A DNA stretch of 42,780 nucleotides from Thiobacillus sp. UBA2597 (GTDB taxonomy: Bacteria; Pseudomonadota; Gammaproteobacteria; Burkholderiales; Thiobacillaceae): NCBI GenBank assembly GCA_002339725.1, contig DDKN01000049.1, forward strand, positions 1 to 42,780, written 5' to 3'. A program made the position numbers and the translations under genes. How positions within the stretch are numbered: position 1 is the first letter of the stretch; each line of letters opens with the position of its first letter. Shown here piece by piece: positions 31,983 through 41,061 of this stretch. The notes beneath the pieces are model-generated. The model was not told where the DNA came from. It was given only the letters and a program-made list of their open reading frames with translations, and made no database searches.

Positions 31983-33101
31983 TCAGTGGCGTTGGCCGGC
32001 CGGCACGTGGCCGGCCATGCCCTCGGCGAAGCTCCGGGCGGTGTCCGCCTTGAACTGCTCGGCCAGCTTCTGGGCATCGCGAATCAGTGACTTGATCCAG
32101 ATATCGCCGCTGTGCGCGCCGACCGCGTTGCGGTCGGCGCTGTCACCCAGGTCGGGGTAGAACACGCGGCGCCGGCGCTCGGCGTCGAACCAGTAGACGT
32201 TCTTCACCACGTATTCGTAGCCGAAGGGCATGAGCGCGGCGCCGAACTCGGCCCCGTTGGGATAGCCTTCCCGGCCCCCCACCTGGCCGATGAAGCCGGC
32301 CGCGGCCAGGCGCTCGATCAGGCGCGCCGCCTCACGCAGCGGGACATGGGCCAGGTAAAGGTAATGACTGCGGCGCAGGGTCCAGGCCGCCACGCCCTCG
32401 GCGTCTTCCTCGCGCAGCGGCATCTCGGCCGCCGGCGTGCCCAAGGCATTGACGTGGTGCAGCACCAGGCCGACCGGATGGTTGAGCATGGCCGGGTTGC
32501 GGCCTTCCAGGTAATTGACCACGCTGAAGTGCAGGCGGACATAGGCGTCGATATTGCTGCGGATCGCCGCGTCCTGCTGCCACTGCTTGTGCAGCTCGAA
32601 CAGGGCCATCAGGCGATCGGCCGGCACCGGCAGTACCAGGCTGAGCAGCGGACCGTCGGCGAAGCTGCCGGCCACGGCATCGTCCTCGCGGTGGGGAAAG
32701 ACCTTGAGGTTGTAGCGGTTCAGGCGGGCGCCGAGCTTGTCCATCCAGCCGGCCGGGTGCAGGTTCTGCACCGTGCCGTCGAGCTCGGCGAAGCGCTCGG
32801 CGCTGACCAGGGTGACCAGCTCGTCGCCGGCGAAGCTCAACTCCAGCGACGACAGGCCGCCGGCGAAACGGAACTTGGCCTTGTGGCCGTCGGCATCGCG
32901 CCATTCGGCCGACCAGCCCTTTTTCTCGAACTTGAAGCTGTCGGGCGCAAGATCGCCCAGCACCAGCCGGCTGGGCAGATCGGCCGCCGACTTCACCTCG
33001 GCCAGGCGGTCGACCGGAAAGTGCAGGGGCCGCTCGATCCGGGGCAGCGGCAACAATTTGGGGAAGGCCGGCGCGGCGCCGGCGGCAGTTTCTTCAGCCA
33101 T
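31983..33101 (-). CDS. Protein of unknown function (372 residues)
   Basis: Not recognised. The 372-residue product has no signal peptide or clear membrane segment and looks cytoplasmic. It opens with a Pro-rich stretch (FPKLLPLPRIERPLHFPV). The middle reads as mixed alpha/beta (GLSSLELSFAGDELVTLVSAERF; GPLLSLVLPVPADRLMALFELHKQWQQD), and the C-terminal third is aromatic-rich (GYEYVVKNVYWFDAERRRRVFYPDLG). A helix-turn-helix-like arrangement around VAAWTLRRSHYLYLAHVPLREAARLIERLAAAGFIGQVGG is possible. The ATG at 33101 was chosen because the longer frame upstream is a shadow of the SDR gene; no good ribosome site is seen. TATACT (minus, 33136-33131) may be a -10 box of its own promoter. It precedes purT by 11 bases. 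Confidence 0.75.
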   Translation of the reverse strand: MAEETAAGAAPAFPKLLPLPRIERPLHFPVDRLAEVKSAADLPSRLVLGDLAPDSFKFEKKGWSAEWRDADGHKAKFRFAGGLSSLELSFAGDELVTLVSAERFAELDGTVQNLHPAGWMDKLGARLNRYNLKVFPHREDDAVAGSFADGPLLSLVLPVPADRLMALFELHKQWQQDAAIRSNIDAYVRLHFSVVNYLEGRNPAMLNHPVGLVLHHVNALGTPAAEMPLREEDAEGVAAWTLRRSHYLYLAHVPLREAARLIERLAAAGFIGQVGGREGYPNGAEFGAALMPFGYEYVVKNVYWFDAERRRRVFYPDLGDSADRNAVGAHSGDIWIKSLIRDAQKLAEQFKADTARSFAEGMAGHVPAGQRH

Positions 33102-33178
33102 GGGATTCGGTTCGAATGTGCTTGCGCCGAAGTATACCGGCCTTGCCGCCGGGAGAGACCGCGCCCGATGTGGGGCCG

Positions 33179-34024
33179 TTAGCGCTTGCCGCCGCCCGAG
33201 GCGCGCATCAAAACCCAGTCCATGGCGCGGATCGGCAGAAAACGCCTGAGCCACCAGAAAGCGACCGAGGGCACGGTGACCGGATAGCGCGCCTTCGGCC
33301 GCGGGCTTTCGAGGGCGTGGATCACCTTGTCCAGCACCGCCTGGGGCGGCAGGGTGAAGGGGACGGCCGGGCCGGGCTGGTTCAGCCGCGCCAGCTGGCG
33401 CTCGTATTGCGCCCGGTGCACGCTGTGTTGCCAGTCGATGTGCTTCAGAAAATGCGGCAGGCAGTTCTCGCGAAAGCGGCTGACGATCGGCCCCGGCTCG
33501 ACCAGGCAGACCTGGATGCCGCTGCCGGACAGTTCCTGCCGCAGGGTGTCGCTGATGCCCTCGAGCGCGAACTTCGCCGCGTTGTAGGCGCCGCGATAGG
33601 CGAAGGCGGCATAGCCCAGCACCGAGCTGTTCATCACGATGCGGCCGTGGCCCTGACGCCGCATGACGGGGATGACGCGATTGGTCAGCTCGATCCAGCC
33701 GAACAGATTGGTCTCGAACTGCTCGCGCAGGGCGTCGCGCGTGAGGTCCTCCACGGCGCCCACCTGGCCGAAGCCGCCGTTGTTGAACAGGGCATCGAGC
33801 CGGCCATCGGTGCGCTGCAGCACGGCGTCGAGCGCGGCGCGGATCGAGACGGAGTCGTCCAAATCGAGGGGCAGGCTCTCCAAGCCTTCGCCATTCAGGC
33901 GGGCGACGTCCGCCGGCTTGCGCGCCGTGGCGAACACGCGCCAGCCGCGCGCCGCGAGGCCTTGGGCGACGGCATGGCCGATGCCGGAGGAACAGCCGGT
34001 GATCAAGATGCTGCGTGGGGGCAT
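33179..34024 (-). CDS. Short-chain dehydrogenase/reductase
   Basis: 281-residue NAD(P)-dependent oxidoreductase. The cofactor-binding GCSSGIGHAVA lies at residues 10-20, followed by the NNGG strand at 81-84 (instead of the more usual NNAG), Ser134 and the catalytic Tyr147 and Lys151 in YNAAK. The C-terminal 40 residues (PSVAFWWLRRFLPIRAMDWVLMRASGGGKR) are basic and aromatic, which suggests membrane association. It resembles classical SDRs annotated as SDR family oxidoreductases of unknown substrate. It follows the methyltransferase by 9 bases. Confidence 0.92.
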   Translation of the reverse strand: MPPRSILITGCSSGIGHAVAQGLAARGWRVFATARKPADVARLNGEGLESLPLDLDDSVSIRAALDAVLQRTDGRLDALFNNGGFGQVGAVEDLTRDALREQFETNLFGWIELTNRVIPVMRRQGHGRIVMNSSVLGYAAFAYRGAYNAAKFALEGISDTLRQELSGSGIQVCLVEPGPIVSRFRENCLPHFLKHIDWQHSVHRAQYERQLARLNQPGPAVPFTLPPQAVLDKVIHALESPRPKARYPVTVPSVAFWWLRRFLPIRAMDWVLMRASGGGKR

Positions 34025-34033
34025 GCCGGCATT

Positions 34034-34647
34034 CTAACGGTTGGCTTCGGCGGGACGACGCGCGATCAGGGTGTCGAAGGCCTTCAGGGTGTCGCCGGGC
34101 GCGGCAAAGGTCTCGTGCCGGGCGCTCAGGATCTCCCAATCGGCGAAACGGCGCGCCAGCTCGTCGCGCGCGAACAGGTAATAATGGCCCGGCTCGAACA
34201 TGGCCAGATAACTGGTGCCCTCGGTCAGCACATTGAGCGCGACCACGCCGCCCGGCTTCACGTGGTCGTGGATCTGATCCAGCAGGGCCCTGGCCTGCGC
34301 CTGCGGCAGAAACATCAACAGACCGATCGAGACGATGGCGTCGTAGTCGCGCCCGATGCCGTAGTGCGCAAGATCCGCCACCTGCGCCACCAGCCTGAGT
34401 TTCTGGGCCGCGGCCTCGGCCTGGAGACGGGCGATCGCGCTCGGGCTGCCATCCAGGGCGGTGACCGCACAGCCCCGGCGCGCCGCCGCCAGCGCGAGAT
34501 TGCCCAGGCCACAGCCCAGATCGAGCACCTCGCCCGCGAGGTAAGGCAGCGCCGCCTGCTCGAAGGGGTTGAGGGCGAACTCGCCCGTTTCCAGCTGGCG
34601 CTGGAACTGCCGATCAAAGAAACGGACGGCATGTTTATCCAAGGCCA

Positions 34648-34648
<1 letters not shown>
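34034..34648 (-). CDS. Class I SAM-dependent methyltransferase, TehB-like
   Basis: 204 residues. Motif I is VLDLGCGLGNLALAA at about 41-55, then VTALDGSPSAIARL (motif II acidic residue) and the motif-IV region YDAIVSIGLLMFLPQ, with VKPGGVVALNVL. The pattern resembles TehB, the tellurite-resistance methyltransferase, but many small-molecule methyltransferases share it. The start overlaps the stop of the ATPase gene by one base (TGATG). Its presence in an ABC operon with an SDR suggests modification of the exported compound, which is inference. Confidence 0.88.
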
Positions 34649-35341
<693 letters not shown>

Positions 35342-35349
<8 letters not shown>

Positions 35350-36574
35350 AGCGGATGGCCTCCACCGGGTCGAGCTTCGCCGCGCGCCGCGCCGGCATCA
35401 CCGCCGCGACCAGGCCGGTCACGATGGCCACGGCGGCGGCGCTGAAATAATAGTTGGGCTCGATGCCACCGCTGATCAGGGGCGTGCCGTCGTCCTGGCG
35501 CAGGGCGAACGAGGCGCCATAGATCAGCAGCGAGGCCAGGCCCGAGCCGAGCAGGGCGCCGACCGCGCCGACGATGCCACCCTGGATCAGGAACACCGTC
35601 ATGATCCGGCGCGGCGAGGCGCCGATGGCGCGCAGGATGCCGATCTCGCGGCTCTTCTGCACCACCGACACCACCAGCACGCTGGCGATGCCCAGGGCGA
35701 CGATGAGCACGAGGAAGACGCGCACGGTGCGCGTGGTCATGGTCTGGTTCTTGAACGCGGTGAGCAGCTGGGTGTTGACCGCCATCCAGCTCTCGGCCAG
35801 CTGCCCGGTCTGGGCGGCGATGCGCCCGGCCACGGTCTCGGCCACAAAGATGTCGTCCACCGTGAGGTCGATGTTGGTCACGCCGCCGGGCAGGTCGAGC
35901 AGGCTCTGGGCCGTGCGCAGGGGCACGATGACCCAGCGCCGATTGATGTCCTTCACCCCCAGATCGAAGATGCCGGTGATCTGGAACAGGTCGCTGCGGT
36001 TTTCCGTGCTGGTGACGCGGATGCGGTCGCCCACGGCGGCGCCCAGATCGCGCGCCAGCTCGCTGCCGATCACCGCCTCGCCCGGTCCGACCCGGAAACT
36101 GCCGGCGACGAGGCGCTCGGGCACGCCGACGATACGCACATAACGCTCGGGCTCGATCCCGACGATGGCGATCGACTTGGTCGCCTCGCCGCGCGCGGCG
36201 AAGCCGGCGCCGGTGGCCATGGGCGAGACGGCGACCACATGCGCGAAGCCGGGCAGCTCGCGCGCGATGCGCTCCCACTGGTCGATCGAACGCAGGCGCT
36301 GGGCGCGCGGCTCGATGCGGGCGGCGACCGCCTGGCGGCCGGGCTCGAGCACCCGGTTGGGCACATCCTCCGGCGGGCGCAGCGTGATATGGGCCTGGGT
36401 CGACAGGGTGCGGGCGGCCAGGCTGGCCTGCAGGCCGTTCACGAGCGCGGTGATGAAGATGATCACCGCCACCCCGACCGTGGTGCCGGCCATGATCAGC
36501 ACGGTCTGCATGTGCCCCTCGCGCAGAAAGCGCAGGGCGAGCACCCATTCGAAAGGCAGGCCGGCGCGCGTCAT
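35342..36574 (-). CDS. MacB/FtsX-type ABC permease of the second export system
   Basis: 410 residues: one N-terminal helix (about 25-45, TVLIMAGTTVGVAVIIFITALV), a periplasmic domain of about 200 residues, and three C-terminal helices (about 285-305, 330-355 and 375-395) with the conserved block IVQKSREIGILRAIGASPRRIM-like (VVQKSREIGILRAIGAS) and the tail MPARRAAKLDPVEAIRYG. Typical of MacB/YknZ permeases. It lies 3 bases after the membrane fusion gene and overlaps the ATPase by 8 bases. Substrate unknown. Confidence 0.92.
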
Positions 36575-36577
36575 GCC

Positions 36578-37777
36578 CTACTCGACGATGCGCACGCGCT
36601 GCCCCGGCCGGATGCCGGAAGCCGGGGGAATCACCGGCGCGCCGGCCGACAGCCCCTGCACCACCTCGACCTGGCCCGTGCCGCGCAGCCCCAGCTGCAC
36701 CGGCCGGCGCACCGCGCGGCCGGCCTCGGCCACCAGCACCCAGGGCTGGGCCCCCGCCACGTCGTGCACCGCCGCGCTGGGCAGGATCAGGGCCCGCGCG
36801 CGCCGGCCCACCTCGATCTCGGCCGAGACCGTCATGTCCGGTTTGACGAAATCGGGTACCCGGCTCACCCGCAGCTTCACCTCGACCGAACCCTTTTGCG
36901 CATCCACCGCCGGCGCGATGAAAAACAGCTCGGCTGGAAAGGGCTGGCCCGGATAGGCATCGGCCACCACCTGCGCGCGCTGCCCCGGCCGCAGGCGGCC
37001 CAGGTTCTTCTCGTCGATCAAAAGTTCGATCTGGGTCTCGCCCGCCGCCGCGAGCTCGAACAGGACCTTGCCCTGGGTGACCACGTCACCCGGTTCCACC
37101 GCCTTGCGCAGCAACACCCCGTCGACCGGGGCGCGCAGCACGGTGTCATTCAGCCGCGCGCGCGCCAGGTCGAGCGCGGCCCGGGCCTGGGCCTGCCGGG
37201 CCAGCGCCAGGCGGCTGTCCGCCCCGCCGGCCTGGTTGGAGCGGGCCTGGGCGGCCGCCGCCTCGCGCCCGGCCCGGGCGTTGTCCAGATTGCGCCGGGC
37301 GAGGTCGAGCTGGGCCTGGTTGTAGAAGCCCGCCTCGACCAGGCGCCGGGTTCGCTCGAATTCCTTGCTGGCCAGCTCCAGGGCGGCCTCCGCCTGCACC
37401 AGGGCCTGGTCCGCCACCGGCCGGCCGACCCGCTCCAGCTGCTCGACCCGGGCATCGGCCTCCTGCAGGGCCTTGACCGCCTGATCCAGCGCCGCGCGCC
37501 GCTCGCCGGCGTCCAGCGTGGCCAGCGGCTGGCCGGCGCGCACCCGGTCGCCCTCCTCGACCTGCACCCGGGTGACCGTCGCGGTGAACACCGGACCCAC
37601 GCCGATGCGCGCGGGCGTGATGACCCGCCCGGTGGCGACCACGGTTTCGAGCAAGGGGCCTTCGCGCACGGGCACCACCGTCACCGGCTCGCCCGCCAGG
37701 ACGCGCAACAGCCCCACAGCCACGCCCAAAACGACGAGGGCGCTGAGCAGATAGGCGGGACGCAGCAGATGCTTCAT
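36578..37777 (-). CDS. Periplasmic membrane fusion protein of the second ABC system
   Basis: 399 residues: N-terminal anchor (about 10-28), split lipoyl domain (VFTATVTRVQVEEGDRVRAGQPLATLD and DTVLRAPVDGVLLRKAVEPGDVVTQGKVLFEL), a long Ala-rich coiled-coil hairpin at about 95-200 and a beta-barrel/C-terminal domain ending GIRPGQRVRIVE. It is the first gene of the run, with GGAGCG about 9 bases ahead of its ATG. The 216 bases between it and the divergent ZIP gene show no clear promoter or operator that I can defend. Confidence 0.92.
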   Translation of the reverse strand: MKHLLRPAYLLSALVVLGVAVGLLRVLAGEPVTVVPVREGPLLETVVATGRVITPARIGVGPVFTATVTRVQVEEGDRVRAGQPLATLDAGERRAALDQAVKALQEADARVEQLERVGRPVADQALVQAEAALELASKEFERTRRLVEAGFYNQAQLDLARRNLDNARAGREAAAAQARSNQAGGADSRLALARQAQARAALDLARARLNDTVLRAPVDGVLLRKAVEPGDVVTQGKVLFELAAAGETQIELLIDEKNLGRLRPGQRAQVVADAYPGQPFPAELFFIAPAVDAQKGSVEVKLRVSRVPDFVKPDMTVSAEIEVGRRARALILPSAAVHDVAGAQPWVLVAEAGRAVRRPVQLGLRGTGQVEVVQGLSAGAPVIPPASGIRPGQRVRIVE

Positions 37778-37993
37778 GCGGCGGCGCTCCAGGACAGGGT
37801 GCTGGGTTTCGGGTGCATGTGGTCGATTCGCCGTGCATTGTCACGCGAAGCCGGGCGCGCCGCCAGCCTTGCCGAAAGCCGCGCCGCCCAGGACAAATGG
37901 GACCCGTCCCCTCGACAAGGAAGCGACGATGTCATCCAGGCATGCAAGACACCCTGCCGGCCGCCGGCTTGACGCCGCCCTGGAAGCCCGGGC

Positions 37994-38740
37994 ATGAGCG
38001 CTGCCTGGCTCCCGGTGCTGCTGCTCTCCCTGCTCTCGGCGCTGACGACCTGGCTCGGCGTGATGCTGGCGCTGCGGCTGCGCGGCCACGACCGGGCCAT
38101 TGCGCTCGGCATCGGCTTTTCCACCGGCATCATGCTGCTGATCGCGCTGCTGGAGCTGGTGCCGGCGTCGACCGGCCGCATGGGCGTGGCGCCGACCCTG
38201 CTGAGCTTCGCCCTCGGCGCCGGCCTGGTCTGGACCCTGCATCGCGTGGTGCCGCACACCCACCTCGTGGCCGAACCGGGCATGGCGCAAAGCGGGCTGG
38301 TCAAGGCGGCGTATCTGGTGGCCTTCGGCCTGATCCTGCACGACGTGCCCGAAGGCTTCGCCATGGCCAACGCCTATATCGCCACGCCCGAACTGGGCCT
38401 GCTGGTCGCGCTGGCGATCGCGCTGCACAACGTGCCGGAGGAATTCGCCATGGCGCTGCCGTTCATCCTGATCCGCCGGCCACGCCTGCTCTATCGCGCC
38501 GCCCTGCTCTCCGCGCTGGCCGAGCCTTTGGGCGCGATCCTGGGGCTCGCCGCGCTCGGCCTCACGCCGGGGCTGCATGCCCACTTCATGGCCTTCGCCG
38601 CCGGGGCGATGGTCTTCGTCGCCCTGCATGAACTGCTGCCCATGGCGCGGCATTACGGCAACCGGCGGCTGTTCGCGGCCGGCCTGGCCCTGAGCCTGCC
38701 CGTGTATGCACTGCTGGGGACCCTGGCCGGCGGCGGCTAG
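37994..38740 (+). CDS. ZIP-family metal permease
   Basis: 248-residue membrane protein with about seven to eight helices. The metal-site helices IV and V carry the family motifs HDVPEG (LILHDVPEGFAMA) and HNVPEE (ALHNVPEEFAMALPF). Relatives take up zinc, iron or other divalent metals; specificity cannot be read here. The ATG at 37994 has GGAAG 7 bases upstream. It is convergent with the Rieske gene (50-base gap) and divergent from the second ABC export system. Confidence 0.92.
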   Translation: MSAAWLPVLLLSLLSALTTWLGVMLALRLRGHDRAIALGIGFSTGIMLLIALLELVPASTGRMGVAPTLLSFALGAGLVWTLHRVVPHTHLVAEPGMAQSGLVKAAYLVAFGLILHDVPEGFAMANAYIATPELGLLVALAIALHNVPEEFAMALPFILIRRPRLLYRAALLSALAEPLGAILGLAALGLTPGLHAHFMAFAAGAMVFVALHELLPMARHYGNRRLFAAGLALSLPVYALLGTLAGGG

Positions 38741-38790
38741 GCGGCTGCAGTGGGCACGCACGCCCGCCGCAGCGACGGCCGGCGCCGGTT

Positions 38791-39105
38791 TCAGTCGGGC
38801 TTGACCCAGACCTGGCCGGCCTCGATCTTGACCGGATAGCTGCGGATCGGGCAGTCGGCCGGCTCGTTCTCCGGGCTGCCCGTGGCCAGATTGAAGTAGC
38901 TGCCGTGCAGGGAGCACTTGATCGATTTGCCCTTGATGCAGCCGAAATAGAGCGAGTAGTCCTCGTGGCTGCACATCTCGTCCACGCAGAAATGCTCGCC
39001 CTCGGCGTTGCACAAGAGCAGGCGCTTGCCGGCGATTTCGAGGCGTTTCATCTGCGCCGGCTTGAGTTCGTCCGCCCGGGCGACGGCGATGTAGTCTTGG
39101 CTCAT
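38791..39105 (-). CDS. Rieske [2Fe-2S] ferredoxin-like protein
   Basis: 104 residues with the two Rieske loops CSH (Cys45, His47) and CSLH (Cys64, His67), the spacing expected of a [2Fe-2S] cluster with two Cys and two His ligands. It is of the small soluble type seen as NirD or dioxygenase ferredoxins; there is no membrane anchor. The start overlaps the TrpD2-like stop (TGATG), so translation of the two is coupled. No nirB or dioxygenase is nearby. A longer frame upstream (to 39255) is a shadow of the TrpD2-like gene. Confidence 0.9.
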   Translation of the reverse strand: MSQDYIAVARADELKPAQMKRLEIAGKRLLLCNAEGEHFCVDEMCSHEDYSLYFGCIKGKSIKCSLHGSYFNLATGSPENEPADCPIRSYPVKIEAGQVWVKPD

Positions 39106-40217
39106 CACTTGACCCGCTGCGCCGCCTTGCCCGAATCCAGCGCGGCCCGCGCCATGTCGGCCGCCTCGGCCAGGCTCCGGGCGCGGCCCAGGTGATGCAG
39201 GATCAGCGCGGCGCCCAGCACCAGGGAATCGTAGCTCGCGCCCTTGTTGCCGCACAGCGCGGCCAGGCCGGCCTCGGCGGCGGCCTGGGCGGTGGCCTTG
39301 ACGTCGACCATGATCGCCACCTCGTCGCCCTCGCGTTCGGACTTGGGCAGGTCGGCCGGCAGCGGCACCGCGCGCACGCTCTGCGCGATGCCCAGGGCCT
39401 CGGGGTCGATCTCGAACCCGACCTCCTCGCCCCGGTCCTGGTAGGCGAAATACTTGCCGCTCTGGCGCAGGCTGGGGATGACGCCGCCCTCGACGCCGCG
39501 GATGATCAGGCCGGAATCGAAGCCGGCGTGGCGCGCCAGCATGGCGTAGATCGGCGGATACGGCTTGTGCACATAGCCGGTGACGAAATGGGTGCGCTTG
39601 CGGCCGACGATGGGCTTGGCCAGCACCTCCACCGTGGTGACCGCCTGGCGCTTGATGATGCGGCTGCGCAGATCCACCAGGTCGTGCAGCTTGGGGCAGT
39701 ATTGCGCCTGATCGACATAGGCCCAGCCGAGCGCGGGATCGGCCAGCCGCCTGGCCGCGGCCTCGGGCGTGAGATCGACATTCACCCCGGCCGCCTGCAA
39801 CACATGGCGCGCGGTGACGCCGTACTTGGGACCCACCGCCTCGACGCTGTGGTTCACCGCCGGCACGCCCAGCTCGGCCAGCAGCGCCGGCAGGAAGGGC
39901 GCGGCCGGCAGGCAGCGGTTGTAACCGTCATAGGGGTCGGCGATGTCCACCACCGCATCGACCTCGGCCGTGACCCGCTGCGTGGCGGCCAGGATGGCGT
40001 CGAGCACGCCCTTGTTCTCCTCGTCGGTCTCCCGTTTCATGCGCAGGGCGATGAAGAAGATGCCGGCCTGCACGGGATCGACGGCATTGTCCAGAATGGC
40101 CTGCATGCCGAGCCGGGCCTCCTCCTGGCTGATGTCCTTGGACAGATCGGGCCCGGTGGCGATGCGCTGGATGATGGAATGCATGACCTGTTTGGGGTCG
40201 GCGGCGACGGCGGACAT
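39105..40217 (-). CDS. Anthranilate phosphoribosyltransferase-like protein (TrpD2/YbiB family)
   Basis: 370 residues with the glycosyltransferase family 3 layout: a helical N-terminal domain (ISQEEARLGMQAILDNAVDPVQAGIFFIALRMKRET) and an alpha/beta domain with a modified PRPP region (DPYDGYNRCLPAAPFLPALLAELG; HSVEAVGPKYGVTARHVL). The GTGGD-type PRPP-binding loop of true TrpD is not seen; instead DPYDGYNR occupies that place, as in TrpD2 (YbiB), known as a nucleic-acid-binding relative. No trp genes are nearby. It forms a two-gene unit with the Rieske gene, and an IscR-like site lies 24 bases upstream of the ATG. Confidence 0.85.
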   Translation of the reverse strand: MSAVAADPKQVMHSIIQRIATGPDLSKDISQEEARLGMQAILDNAVDPVQAGIFFIALRMKRETDEENKGVLDAILAATQRVTAEVDAVVDIADPYDGYNRCLPAAPFLPALLAELGVPAVNHSVEAVGPKYGVTARHVLQAAGVNVDLTPEAAARRLADPALGWAYVDQAQYCPKLHDLVDLRSRIIKRQAVTTVEVLAKPIVGRKRTHFVTGYVHKPYPPIYAMLARHAGFDSGLIIRGVEGGVIPSLRQSGKYFAYQDRGEEVGFEIDPEALGIAQSVRAVPLPADLPKSEREGDEVAIMVDVKATAQAAAEAGLAALCGNKGASYDSLVLGAALILHHLGRARSLAEAADMARAALDSGKAAQRVK

Positions 40218-40240
40218 GAAAACTCCTGAAAGAATGACTA

Positions 40241-40265
40241 ATTGCCGAGTATTTTAGTCGGGTAT
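40241..40265. promoter_or_regulatory. IscR-like (Rrf2-family) operator
   Basis: A 25-bp partly palindromic sequence, reading ATTGCCGAGTAT then TTTAGTCGGGTAT, fits the type 1 IscR consensus (ATASYYGACTR-www-YAGTCRRSTAT) at 23 of 25 positions by eye. It overlaps the likely -35 region of the globin promoter and lies 24 bases from the TrpD2-like ATG, so one bound repressor could affect both. Another Rrf2 regulator such as NsrR has a different core, so IscR is the better guess. Confidence 0.6.
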
Positions 40266-40274
40266 AGGCCGCGC

Positions 40275-40280
40275 TACAAT
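40275..40280 (+). promoter_or_regulatory. Probable -10 element of the truncated globin promoter
   Basis: The hexamer TACAAT matches TATAAT at five positions and sits within a GGCCGC/GCGGCC hairpin (40267-40286). The matching -35 (about TTTTAG, 40252-40257, 17-base spacer) is poor and lies inside the IscR-like site, as expected of a regulated promoter. The leader to the ATG at 40324 would be about 37 bases. Confidence 0.45.
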
Positions 40281-40323
40281 GCGGCCTGAGAAAAATTAGC
40301 GATCCCTAATATTACCCGACACC

Positions 40324-40722
40324 ATGCTGCAAACCCACTACCAACGCATCGGCGGCGATGCCCAGGTGCGCGCCCTGGTCGACCGCTTCTACGACTACAT
40401 GGATGAGCTGCCCGAGGCCTACGGCATTCGCAAACTGCATGCGGCCGACCTGTCCGGCTCCCGCCAGAAACTGTATGAATTCCTCTGCGGCTGGATGGGC
40501 GGCCCGCAGCGCTATGTCGAGAAATACGGCCACCCCATGCTGCGCCGGCGCCACCTGCCCTTCCCCATCGGCGAGGCCGAACGCGACCAGTGGCTGCACT
40601 GCATGGACCTGGCGCTGCGCGACACGGTGAGCGACGAGGGCCTGCGCCAGGAGTTGTACGCCGCCTTCGTCAAGGTCGCCGACCACATGCGCAACCAGGC
40701 GCCGCTCAACATCGGCGCTTAA
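40324..40722 (+). CDS. Truncated haemoglobin, group II (TrHbO)
   Basis: 132-residue 2-on-2 globin. Key positions are Tyr23 (B10) in RFYDYM, the proximal His77 in RRRHLPF after YGHPML, and Trp90 (G8), which marks group II. These proteins bind oxygen or nitric oxide and are thought to serve oxidative or nitrosative stress and redox chemistry. There is no clear ribosome site before the ATG (CCCGACACC), which is unusual. The gene is divergent from the TrpD2/Rieske pair across an IscR-like site, and is followed by a repeat-rich gap. Confidence 0.94.
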   Translation: MLQTHYQRIGGDAQVRALVDRFYDYMDELPEAYGIRKLHAADLSGSRQKLYEFLCGWMGGPQRYVEKYGHPMLRRRHLPFPIGEAERDQWLHCMDLALRDTVSDEGLRQELYAAFVKVADHMRNQAPLNIGA

Positions 40723-41061
40723 AAACCCGAAACAAAATACTCGACCCTCTCCCAGTGGGAGAGCACCCTGAAGGGCATAAAGCTGGCGAAGCCGGGTGAG
40801 GGCGTGGACACCAAGGGCGTCCCGACAGACGCTCCCTCACCCCAACCCTCTCCCGGCGGGAGAGGGAACGTAAAAGTTGATTCGTTTGCCATCAACACAC
40901 CGGCAGGCATTAACAAGCCTGGCCGGTCGCGCTAGTATCCCTTCCGCGAGAGGAGGCATTGCCCACGCGGCACCCGCAGCCGCACGACCCCGGGCAGTTA
41001 CAGCATGACAACCGGGGCGAATCGAAGCGACCTTGTTGTTCAATCCATCGGAGGAGACACC
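40723..41061. other. 339-base gene-free region downstream of the globin gene
   Basis: It holds two palindromes of a common CTCTCCC...GGGAGAG repeat type (40747-40763 and 40846-40866), with GGGTGAGGG (40794-40802) facing CCCTCACCC (40834-40842) between them, so the repeat pair is inverted. The remaining 195 bases before the ATG at 41062 carry no gene that I can support, only the strong ribosome site GGAGGAG just before it. Confidence 0.6.
40746..40866. repeat. Inverted pair of REP-like palindromes
   Basis: Two hairpins, CTCTCCC-AGT-GGGAGAG and CCCTCTCCC-GGC-GGGAGAGGG, bracket an inner complementary pair GGGTGAGGG/CCCTCACCC. The CCCTCACCCCAACCCTCTCCC style is widespread between genes of proteobacteria. 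Here it could end the globin transcript or limit RNA decay. Confidence 0.75.

Noticed and set aside
40846..40866. CRISPR repeats at the CTCTCCC palindromes
   Set aside because: Only two unequal hairpins without regular spacers or cas genes; they fit common intergenic repeats.
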